64,000 bases of DNA, taken from positions 9,856,001 through 9,920,000 of the forward strand of contig OU612067.1 in assembly GCA_914767715.1 (NCBI GenBank), given 5' to 3'. Shown here one piece after another: positions 12,800 to 23,376 of this stretch. The position numbers and the translations under genes were made by a program. The notes under the pieces were generated by a model that did no database searches, had not been told where the DNA came from, and saw only the letters and a program-made list of their open reading frames with translations. This DNA comes from Membranipora membranacea (Eukaryota; Bryozoa; Gymnolaemata; Cheilostomatida; Membraniporidae). Each line of letters starts with the position of its first letter. The stretch's first letter is position 1.

Positions 12800-15250
12800 A
12801 TAAATAAAAATGTTTCAAACAATACAGGGAGAGGGGACAACTCATTTTATAAGGTTTTTATCTCTTAGCGCTCCCGCTGACAGCCTGTTTCATAGACAAC
12901 AACTTCCGCTCTGACATTTAGATAATGAATCCAGGTTGGTGATTGTAAACACTGATAATATGAAGGAAAATGAAATTACAAATGCAATGGTTTTCATATG
13001 ATTATAAACATGTTGATAGAAATACCAGAATACATAGTGACTTTTATATTAAACCCATTATATCCACGCGCATAACACGGGAGTGACAACCCTTAGCCAA
13101 ATATTTTGAACTCTCCTTTCAGGTTCATGTGTACTCTTAACTTTAACGGCCATGCGCTGCATAATTGCCAACATATATATTACTATATTCTAACTTTGAT
13201 TTCCTAGGAATCAGTGCTGTGCAAATTTTGGAGTTCTCATAATTTTTTTTTAATGATTTTCAAATAATATAATATAATAGCGCTATCCCGCACCATCACA
13301 ATTGAGCAATATCGCCTCATATACATTGATAACATTGTTATTTGTCACACTGAACTGCCTGCCTATCCATTATCCATATCATACTTAGATAGACAACTCT
13401 TATCTCTAAGCATGTTGTGATGATAGATGTGAACGATTCAACCTTGTACTCTATCTTCATGATAGTCACATGTTTGTAAATACGTGTTCTGCAATAACCA
13501 TTATCTCAGCTGGGGTATAGTTTACATGAGCCATTGTGACTTAGTTGTATATCAAGGAAGTAATATAAAAGCCCGTAGAAACCACTCAGTAAGGAATGCA
13601 ATAGGGAAGTAGTCATCGCTTTTTACTACTTTCAATATTGTTAGACACATAGCTTTGATTATCACACCTGTTGATGGCGTCAGGGTAGAGGTAGTAGGGG
13701 TGTTAGAAGAGCGGCATGATCACACTTATATCATGGATATGGATTACACAGTGAGTACAAATCTCTCTTACCCTCATTCTGCTTTACTCTCTCCTTGTTT
13801 TGGAAGTAACTTCATGACATTTCATGTACATTTCTGCACCTATTATGCAGCATGGCACATGGAAATAATACACTATATGCTGGAGGCACCACAAACAATT
13901 TAAATGATGTGACTGGAAAATAACAGGGAATTTACTCAAACTGCATCAAGGGTCCTTACCAGTGCACGTCAGCTATCAAAAATTTCAGCTACCATGTGTT
14001 TGATATCACTTTTTGACTAACTTCACAAAGAAAACCAACACAGACTGCTGGGTCAGCGGGCGAAAGATATTCATGTCATCACTACTGAGAGTTAAATGAC
14101 TTCACATCTGTTTAGCCAAGGAGTCACAGGGAATAACTTCTTGATAGCAGGTAGGCTTTAGCTTATCCACAATACGGGCATACCGAGTAGCCTTCCCACA
14201 ATTCAGCTGATGCTGATACAGAGGCCAATGCATCACGTCTTTTGTTGTAGAAATATAGCGATATGAATATCTCCTCTACAACGCCCGACCATCACTGGAC
14301 TACTTACCATAACATGAAAAATATAAGCCCTGCATCCAACTACTGCATTCTTAGTAAGTTTGTTTGATTATGATGATAATAATACTATTATCATAATGTT
14401 TTGTATGATTGTGATGATGTATGAGTTGTACTATGCTCAATGTGGTGAATTTGAGTAGTGAACTATGGCACGAGGGGCGGGTGCCTTGACGATAGCGACT
14501 TTGTGCCGATGAGTTGATGGAAAGCAAACCTCCCTGCACTGGTTTGGCTTAGAGTATAAGCATGAGCATGATGGGGCGAACATTGTTGCACTGAAACAAT
14601 GAAGAGTTGGCAGCCTCCCTGGTTGCGCAACAGCGTAAACACACAAATTATGTCAAACCACCGAAAGTTACAAAATGCACTGAGGGATCGATGCTCATCA
14701 ACATACAGGGGTGGCTTATGCTGCTGGGGCCAGCCATGAGGAGGTTGTACTAGAGAAGGCCTCGAAACAGCGCTTGACTCATGCTTTCTAGCTGAAGACC
14801 TGTGTGTTGTGCAGTGGTACGCGCACCACTGTATGTTGTATCTAGATCATTTCTCTGTGCTCAGGTCTTCGAATCTGCTAGATAGCTAACACTTACTCAA
14901 CCCCATTAGTTTAAATCAATTCCAACCTTCGCCAAGGCAAATTGGTGCAAGCCAACATTGAGCCCTCAGTTTAGCTAACATACACTCCTCTAGGGCACTG
15001 AGTTTGAAGAAAATAGAATGCCAGAAGATCCCACTTGTCGACATGAGAGCCAAGTCATGTTATCCAAGGATGATTGCACATATTGTACCTTATTTTGCCT
15101 TATATATAAGTATGTTTACTATGAACATGGCTGACATTGCATTTTACACCTTGCTGATCCATATGCCTGGACTTGGGGCTGTGGATGGTATCCTTCCATT
15201 GCCAAAGTAAGGGAGTCAATGCCAAAGATAAGACGTTTCCCAATAAAGAA
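12800..15250. other. Intergenic between the two GPCR genes
   Basis: The start of the second receptor's coding sequence may lie in the last part. A small hairpin, CAGTGGT...ACCACTG, is at 14,813-14,831. Open frames here are short, with no motif I recognise. Confidence 0.45.
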
Positions 15251-15277
15251 ATAACTTTGTCGCATTTCCTGTTTTAG

Positions 15278-18200
15278 TTAATGTTAGTGCATCTTCAGAG
15301 TTCAAATCTAAGTCGGCTGAGATTGGCATACAAGTGGCCTACTGTGTGTGCACAGCTGTCATGTCTTGTCTGTCAGTGTTTGGAAGTGTCCTTATTCTGT
15401 ATTACTACAATACTATAAAACAACTACAAAACAGGTCCAGACAACTCCTTGTGAATCTCACCATATGCGACTTGGCCATAGCCGTCGGAAACCTGCTTGG
15501 AATTATTATGTAAGCTCATTTAAACTCAACGGACTTAGATTTCTTGGTTTCTTTTTTTCATTTTAATATTAGTTGCCACTGATAAATGTGACTAGAATAG
15601 ACATGACATACGCTTGTGTATCAAACCCTGTATCTCCTGATATTATGTACTGCACCTGGTTTGTTTTCTCCAAATAAACAATGGGGCGGCCATTTTTAAA
15701 AATAAACTGCTGATACCAAGCAATGTTCCATATCTGCTTGAATTGAAGTGCATGCAACAATTCAGATTTAAACATCGCTTTCCCACATGAAGACAACTGC
15801 TTTGATAGACATTACCTTTAGGAGGTAAAAATGAAGATGCCGCTATTAAGGGTTGATCCCCCCTCTGGTTCCAAATTGCTTGCTTTCTGTATTTTTCTTT
15901 TGCTGATACATTGTCATTTGGTCTCCGAAGCCTTGAGCTCCTATGAGTAGGAGTTGGCCCAGTTGGTTAGAGCACCGGACCTTCAGCACGCAAGTGATGA
16001 AGGTCGTGGGTTCAAATCCCACTGCAGCCCTTCAACTATTGGGGTTTGGTTGGCCCCCGGGTGTGCTCCGACCTGCCTGAAAACTGAGAGCAAACTGGGG
16101 TAGATATTGCTGCCTAGCCCTTAAGGCAACTAAATTTCGCCGCACATGCTTCGGGATGTGGCTAGTGATAGGACATCTGATTTTAATCAACCTTTAATCA
16201 ACTGACTCAAACACTGTCTCTTATGTTTATCAGATTGGTGTCTATGTACAAACCTTATCCTAAAGAAAACCCGAGACACTGGCTGTGTCAGATACAGGCA
16301 GCGATATGCTCTGCTCTGAGTATCGCGAGCTTCTTCTGGACTTCCTTCATCGGCTTGAATGTCTTCCTCACTGTTATTTACAACAGTAAGGTGAGTTGAA
16401 GGTATCAGCTGCATAGAAATACGTTCGAAACGTCCGTATGATTCAAACACCTTTACAATTAAACTTAGCCTGATGTTGCCAGAGAGCACTTGATCACTTG
16501 TGGGAGCTCTCATCCAAATGGGAAGAAACTGTGTTTCAACCTACATTACACCTCTTTTACAGGCTATCTAAGATGACTTTGCAAATATTACTTTTCCTAC
16601 TATCCGCTCAAATTTTGCCGTAACTTGCGCCCAGGATGGATAAAAAATCAGAATAGTCATGTTGAAAGTGAACTGGCTCAGAACCTTTTAATTTGCCGGA
16701 TGATAGTTAAGAAAATTTAAAATCTGACGACCGTACTGTCAAAACAGCATAATCAGAATTATAATTTTCATCCGTTTCTGTCAAAACAATAATTGGGATA
16801 CGATGCTCAAACTTCTCTCTCAGCGTTTTTATTTTTAACATTTGTTACAGGTGCTGATAGAGAAGTACCTAATACTAGTACATATATCTAGTTGGGGTGT
16901 ACCTCTGGTTGTGACGGTGATAACCTTTATCAGACAGAGGTTTGGGTATAACCCATGTGTAGAGTATGTTTGGTTCTGCTGGGTAACACCGCATCACGGC
17001 GATGATACCACAGATGTCGTACTGTGGCAGCTGTTCACTGGAAAAATATGGGAGCTGACCTCTTATATCATTGTCTGTGCACTGTACGGCGCTGTCAAAT
17101 ACCAACTTTACAGTCACGTAAGATATTACATCATCAGTGTAAACCTCTTGAAATCAACCAAATATTCTCTCATGTTACTTAGGTAGAATACCATTTTAGT
17201 AGTGAGCATTTTGTCTTGTCTTGTCTAAGCTAAGTGCCATCCCAGAGACAAACAAATGTCTGAACCGGCCCCAAAGTTGTTGCAAAATTCTTTTACCACA
17301 GATGTAATGTATCTGAGGAAACCAGAACAAATCCATGAATATTGAAACCATAATTAATCTGACACCCCTAATACATAGGTAGTGACACATTGAACTTAGT
17401 ATAATATAGTGTGCCAGGGCAATGGTTGGTGCAACAGGCAAGGGTAGCTTTGGCAGGCTGTTAGGGTGAGTTGAGTGTTTCCCATCCAAAACAGCCTGAC
17501 CTGGCTGAGGCATTGGGCTATCAGAAAATAAAGGAAACATTTTGTATACAAATCTCAAAAACTACCCTTGCCTTCTTATTATTGCAGATTGGCCTTTATG
17601 GTTTTGCTTATATCTTTGCCATAAAATAATGTCAGCTGTCAATTCTAGTGGAATGCTAGCTTATCCGGCACATCATTATGATGCATTATACTTACAGACA
17701 AAACGTATGGAGATAAGTCACAGATCTTCTGTGATGTCAGAATCAGGTCACTCACGTCTTCTCTCTACACAATCATCTTCATATATACTGGCCAATAAGA
17801 AGCTGACCTATATCCCTCTGGTATTTATACTGTCTCGTATGTGGGGCAGTTTCAGGTTTCTGCTCCTACTGAGTGACAATCATTATGTACAGGATCTTGC
17901 ACTTGTTTTAGCCTCTCTACAGGTAAGTTAACTGATCAGTGGTGATAACAAAGCCTTACTATGCCACGTTAAGGAAATGGATTATAACTATTAAAATATT
18001 TTTCCAAATTAAGAGTTGTGCTCCCACACATAAGTAAGAGACAACTCCATTCAACTCCCTGAATAAACCCAATCTGCCAATTCCAATGATTGTACCACAG
18101 AAGAAGGATTAAATTTTATATGTGCCATAATCATCGCTGTTTTCTAACATTCGATTTGAACCTTTAACTAAAATTATGCATCGCAAAGAGAGATACCTGT

Positions 18201-19102
18201 TCTCGCTACATGTTTAGCCAAATATATGTCCATATGATGTGGTTTGTATTTCAGGGCTTAGGAGACAGTGCCCAAGGCTTCTTCAATTGTTGGGTGTTCA
18301 TGTCAACCACACCGTGTCTTCGATCAAAGTTTCCAGTGAGATATATTTTGGACCAGTCGAGTTATGATCCAATTAATGATGACAGGCATGATAACAACGC
18401 TGGCCGGAACAGGGTAAGGCAGCAAGAGTATAGCTGTTATTTAACTGTAACTATCGTGCTTAATAAAATTGACAGTCAGATGTTTTTTTAACTTCGCATC
18501 TGACCTCAAAGTCTGCAGATTACTACCACACACTGTACTACACGCTGATCGGCAGTAAGGTGAATGTTTCCCAAAAATAATGGTTTTAAATTTGCGAATT
18601 CTCATATAATTTAGAAGGACTATTGTTTCATACCATGTGATGTCACACTACATAGAGGGCATGAAGCGCATCAGTTTCGCAGATTTTCTGTTCTTTAAAA
18701 TTTGAAAGAATGATAATCATCCGCAAATGGCTAACAAGAAAACTCTGCTGGCGCTGGTTGCATTACTCCCTCAAAATTCCAAAGTCATATGCTCTATGAA
18801 ATGGGATTGTGAGGTTATGGTTGAATGGTAGGCCTGCCTATTGAAATTTTAAAATCAAAGATGTAGGTCCTAGAAGCTTGTTGACCTAGAAATATTTGCC
18901 TCTTATTTATACTTTATAAACCATAAAACTATGTCAGAAATCAAAGAAGTTTCAATACATTGATTCTATGTGATTCTGATTTATTCTTCAGAAGCCACAT
19001 GTTGTGAGGAGACAGCCTACAATAGGAGACGGCAGCAGCTCATCTGACAGTGGAGACGATAACTGCAGTCATATAATAAATCCAGACGGTACCGAGTGGT
19101 GA
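15278..19102 (+). CDS. GPR157-like G protein-coupled receptor, copy 2 (first exon not found)
   Basis: Exons 15278-15509, 16234-16390, 16851-17117, 17698-17922, 18255-18413 and 18992-19102 give 382 residues. Like its upstream neighbour it enters in phase 1 and lacks an identified start exon. The two genes share order, intron phases and two exact exon lengths (267 and 225 nt). Key parts: YCVCTAVMSCLSVFGSVLIL (TM1), LTICDLAIAVGNLLG (TM2), CQIQAAICSALSIASFFW (TM3), HISSWGVPLVVTV (TM4), GYNPCVEYVWFCWV (loop 2), WQLFTGKIWELTSY (TM5 start), LTYIPLVFILSRMWGS (TM6) and GLGDSAQGFFNCWVF (TM7). SWGVPLV and LTGK-like motifs match GPR157. The two cytoplasmic tails differ and both are Ser/Asp-rich. AATAAA follows the TGA at about 19,113. 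Function is known only at family level; the ligand is unknown. Confidence 0.88.
15950..16185 (+). repeat. tRNA-derived SINE in intron of GPCR copy 2
   Basis: The head has a good box A (TGGCCCAGTTGGTTAGAGCA) and box B (GGTTCAAATCC) with a perfect 5-bp T-arm (GTGGG/CCCAC). The anticodon region has a long extra insertion, so it is not a tRNA gene. About 140 bp of tail follow (GGGTGTGCTCCGACCTGCC..., CTTAAGGCAAC...). It is in the same orientation as the host gene. Confidence 0.72.
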
Positions 19103-19299
19103 AAGCACATCAATAAAACTCGTCATCAGGCCAAAGTTTGCTAGCACTCTGCTATGAGCTTTTTTTCCCAGGGTCAAAACTCATGTTTAAAGTCTAAAAA
19201 GTGGTTTTCATACCTCATGTAGTAGAAGTGTTATATTTTATGTATTCCGCACTCAGAACAAGAATCACAAGGGGTTTTTATTTTATTTTTTTCATTTTA

Positions 19300-20890
19300 T
19301 CGGTGCACAATATAATTTTGCTAGCCTATCCAGCTGCGACTTGAAGGAACCAAAAAGTCATACTCCGTTAATCAGTCCAGCTAGAACCCGTGAATAAATT
19401 TGAAAAGCTTCTTGCAGAAAATGGAATGCACAGTGGGCGGTTGGAGGTAGATATAGACATCGTTGGGAATGACACCTTGCTGAGGTGTGCTGCGTTTGAG
19501 AGATGTTATTACTTAAGTACATTAGGATTGCCATAGTGGTTCTAGCCAAACATTTTCAGTCCACGATCACATTGGAATAGCTTAGGATGTTTAAGATATT
19601 CTAAAAGGCCAGTAGTGTTTGATTTCCTGCTTTCCCGTCATATCATGCAAAAAAGGCGTGTAGCCCTCTTTTGCACAGCATCCCGCCTGTTGGCCTGACC
19701 ATAATTCACAGAGTCCCATGTCTTACAAGCTGGCTGTACACATTTATTTCACAGCTTCGAAGATGGTCAGGATATTGCAGTGGGCTGTTAGCTTTGGCAG
19801 TGATGTTGATTATGTGAGTTTGCCAGGTTAACTTGCTGGCAGAAGTAATTCCTAGGAATTTTACACCTTTGAGCTCTAGGTATTTTAGTGTGGTGTACTG
19901 ATAGTGGCGCTGAATGTGACTAACGTTCCTGGAGAAAGTCAAGCATTGAAATTTCATGTGGTCGACTCCGTGTGAAATCTTCCTTGATACTGATACTTAA
20001 TTGAACAGAGTATATTCTATTACTGATCATAGGGGCATTTTTAATGTAACGTCTGCCATTGGCTCTCTGCTTTCTTCCAGACAAGAAGTCTCCTATTGAT
20101 GAGACAACTTGAAAATTGAACTTCCTTTAGGAGGAGCCAGGCTTGCCAACCAGAAAACTTTAATATGAGTTACCATAATCTAAAATAGAAGTTACCAAGG
20201 GTTTCTGGCCAGAGTCCTGCGCGGCGTGGTGGGAAGGGTGCATGAAGAGGCTTGATACTGACTTGGCAGTTTGACCTACACCCATGCAGGTTTGCTGTAG
20301 AAGATCTTCTCCTCTTCAGCAAGCTTTTTGTACCTTATTTGTGACTATATGGACCCTGATTTACTGGTCAGCCAGGTGAGACTCACTGGGTGGTAGTAAT
20401 CTGGTGAGCCAGGTGAGACTCACTGGGTGGTAGTTATCTAGGCAGCCAGGTGAGACTCACTGGGTGGTAGTTATCTGGTCAGCCAGGTGAGACTCACTGG
20501 GTGGTACTTATCTGGTCAGCCAGGTGAGACTCACTGGGTGGTATTTATCTGGTCAGCCAGGTGAGACTCATTGGGTGGTAGTTATCTGGTCAGCCAGGTG
20601 AGACTCACTGGGTGGTACTTATCTGGTCAGCCAGGTGAGACTCATTGGGTGGTAGTTATCTAGGCAGCCAGGTGAGACTCACTGGGTGGTAGTTATCTGG
20701 AATATACTTTTCACCCTTTTTGTACATAGGGCGTACATTGGCAAGCTTTTAGTCATCCTAGTACCATTCCTTCATTTAGATATTTCAGGAACAAAGAGGC
20801 TAGTGGCTGAGCGTGCACACCTGCTATTCCTTTGAGAACTCTGGGACTAATTCTATCTTGTCTGGGTGTAATATGAACCCTCAAAGCACA
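19300..20890 (-). mobile_element. Decayed LINE reverse transcriptase (Jockey/CR1-like)
   Basis: Read on the minus strand, a broken frame runs from RVLKGIAG-like text and KLANVRPMYKKGEK at about 20,870-20,710 (compare the usual WKLANVTPVYKKGD of RT) through PDNYHPVSLTW. After the tandem array and a stretch I cannot align it resumes with MKFQCLTFSRNVSHIQRHYQ and LKGVKFLGITSASKLTW near 19,957-19,800. Degenerate C-terminal pieces follow (RRDAVQKRATRLF; GSFKSQLDRLAKLY near 19,330). Multiple stops and frameshifts rule out activity. No endonuclease domain, poly-A tail or target duplication was found. It lies just past the 3' end of GPCR copy 2, in opposite orientation. Confidence 0.75.
20364..20696. 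repeat. 37-bp tandem array, nine copies, derived from an RT motif
   Basis: Nine head-to-tail copies of exactly 37 bp, with single-base variants such as CTGGTCAGCC versus CTAGGCAGCC and ACTCACTGG versus ACTCATTGG. On the minus strand one unit reads PDNYHPVSLTW, the RT block usually written NYRPISLT, so the array arose inside the LINE. Because 37 is not a multiple of three, each copy shifts the frame. Each unit also contains a near-palindrome (CCAGGTGAG/CTCACTGG). Confidence 0.93.
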
Positions 20891-21902
20891 AATAAACCCA
20901 AAGATGATCAAAAATGTAATAAATTGAGTTTGCTACTTGAGGCTCAGTTTTAAACTGATAGAGCTATGGTCAATTTTGTTCAACATTGTGGCGTGCTTTA
21001 TCGATCATGTACGCTGCCTGATTTTCATTGCGACAGACATGTGTTTTGGTGTTCTAATACCTATCGCTGCATAGGCAGAGTCTTCACTGATTGATGCGAC
21101 CACTCAGAGAAAAGAGAGGGCCATAGTTGCAAATAAATCACTATGACCCCCGCATCTAAAATATGCTTCATGTGCTTTGTATCTATCCACAAATAAGGAT
21201 GTAGAGGCAGTAGAAACTATGCAAAACCAAAACGCATGAAAATTATTGTTTACCTGAATAAAGAGAGATAAAGATAAAAATAATGAGAGAAAGATATTTA
21301 AATAATTTCATGAGTATTTAAATACGGGATAATTGTGTCTGGAAATGAGTTATATTTATATGAAAATATTCTGAGTGTCACCAGAGTTTGGATTGTTGTT
21401 AATGTAGAGCCTTGTTAAAACAGCCAAAGACTTAGAATTCAATTTACAACACTCATATGTAATACAGTTAGCATTGTATGGCTTCGCATCAAATCACTCC
21501 ATTCATAAAAGGGCATACTGCATTGAATTGATCGTAAGTTCAAATTGATTAGAGATAGCTGAATAGCTTGTTCGATGATTGTTTTCTGGACATGTACAAC
21601 CATTTCTGCTGACTCAGTTTGTCTGACAAGCCCATAGATAATTGAAAAAAAAAACTTTCAAGATGACAAACACAAAATATTAATGTAACGTCATGATGTT
21701 GCGATGTTAGCAGGACATCAACAATCTCGGTAAGTGATTTTTAATTTCTATCATAAGCTTATGGTATCAGGACACTATATCCCGAATATTAGCTCTTAAT
21801 ATTACAAAGTTATAAAAATATTTTAATTAATTTGAAAGCTCATGAAAGAACATGATTGTCAGTTATGAAAATTAAGGAATTGATGATATTTACTCGATAC
21901 AC
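20891..21902. other. Intergenic, no gene seen
   Basis: AT-rich. The part next to 20,890 may hold more of the decayed LINE, but I cannot align it. Confidence 0.4.
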
Positions 21903-22010
21903 AGAAGGGAGCGGCCGTGGTGCAATGGATGGGGGCATTGGGTCTTTCTATTAAGAGGTCCCGTGTTCGATTCCCGGCTGAACACAGAGGTGTCACTGTT
22001 CTCATTTGTT
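21903..22010 (+). repeat. tRNA-derived SINE
   Basis: Box A-like TGGTGCAATGGATGG and an intact box B core, GTGTTCGATTCCC, with the CCCGTG context kept. The D and anticodon arms do not pair well, so this is a SINE rather than a tRNA gene. It is the better-preserved sister of the fragment at 12,428. Confidence 0.65.
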
Positions 22011-23376
22011 GTAGTTTGCGGAAATATAGTTTTCCAGAGGTTTGTTAGGGTTCACATTTCACTTCAGCAACTGTTTTATGCCATCTTCGTGACAGGAGTT
22101 ATTTGCTTTTTTATTGTGATAAAACATCTCCTCAACATGAAAGGTGATTATTAAAAACCTGTAATGCTGTTGAAAAAAAGAAAGCGAACCTCTGCTGGTT
22201 ATTGCTCATTGAAATTTATAAAGTCTAAAGATTAGCTAATTTTTAATTTTGAAGCTTTTTTCATGCGGTCTGGATTTTTTTTGAGATATCACATGAACTG
22301 CAGGGAGCCATTGAAACAAGGAAATATGCAGAATTGGGAGGTGCGATTTTTATGGGGCTAAATCTCAGGACGTTATGCACATCCATTTTTAAGACTGGAT
22401 AGATCCAATAGGAGACATTGATGAATATAACGTGAAATTAAGAAGTTGGTAGACCAATCGGCCCAGAAGTAATGAGTGAAATACCATGATGAAAAGCATG
22501 GTAGTTCTACATCACCTAGCTGCAACTGTAGCTAGTAGCACAGCACTTCTCACAGATTAAATGATAGAGTCATAAATTTCTCCTTGAGTAGTTATGCTTT
22601 GGTGCTTCCCACAATCCAGTATGAGGTAATATCTGCAGTATTTTATTCCTTTACTTTGATCTACTGAATCCTATAATGCTTCTCATCAATATAATTAAAT
22701 AGAAGAATAAAGAATCCAGAGCAGTATTTCAAATTAGACTGAAAACTCTAGAATGTTACCAGACACCAGAATTTTTAAAAATAGTTTTACAGAGTGACCA
22801 GGTTCATTTACACTTTCTCCCATCCCTGACCAGGTTGATAGATTCAGATTCTGTGTATTTGCTCCATTTTAGCGCCAAAAACTTCATGAAAAAGTAAGTG
22901 AGTAGAGGTTAAAAATAAAGAGTGGTCATACTTTGGTAGTAGTGACAGATAAGTTGGCCTAAAAAGTAAAGTCAACACAATACACCAATATATCACCATA
23001 TGGGTGGAACTCGGCAATTCGGACAGTTTGAAGAAATGTAGATTTATCTGATATAAGAGACAATATCCATAATTTGCACCCATAAATGCTTAGTGTTTGT
23101 TCAAATAAAATTCATTCTATCCTAGTTTGCTCACGCTGCTCCTAAGTCTATCCTGACCTTTGCATCGCTCTATTGTAATTTTTTTGTTTTCATTTTATTT
23201 GAAACTAAAGTCAGATGATTTGTGATCATAATTAACATAATACCAAAGGTGTTTGATCTGATGGAATAGAATCATCATAACAGCTTGGCAAAAAAAATAT
23301 AATAGCAGTCCATACACTAATCATCAATCAATCGATCATCAAAAAATCTCACGCAAGTCTCTTTTCTATTCCGCCT
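22011..23376. other. Intergenic, no gene seen
   Basis: AT-rich sequence ending just past the stop codon of the minus-strand membrane-protein gene, whose 3' UTR probably lies here. No repeat or domain recognised. Confidence 0.45.

Noticed and set aside
15124-15190. First exon of GPCR copy 2 beginning MADIAFYTLL with a GTATCC donor
   Set aside because: Phase fits, but the donor is poor and copy 1 has nothing alike; left out for lack of support.
15960-16030. Candidate tRNA gene
   Set aside because: Good boxes A and B and T-arm, but the anticodon region is too long and unpaired, and a SINE tail follows.
20364-20696. Repeated CAGGTGAG as an array of splice donors
   Set aside because: The reverse strand explains the sequence as an RT motif; no exon precedes the sites on the plus strand.
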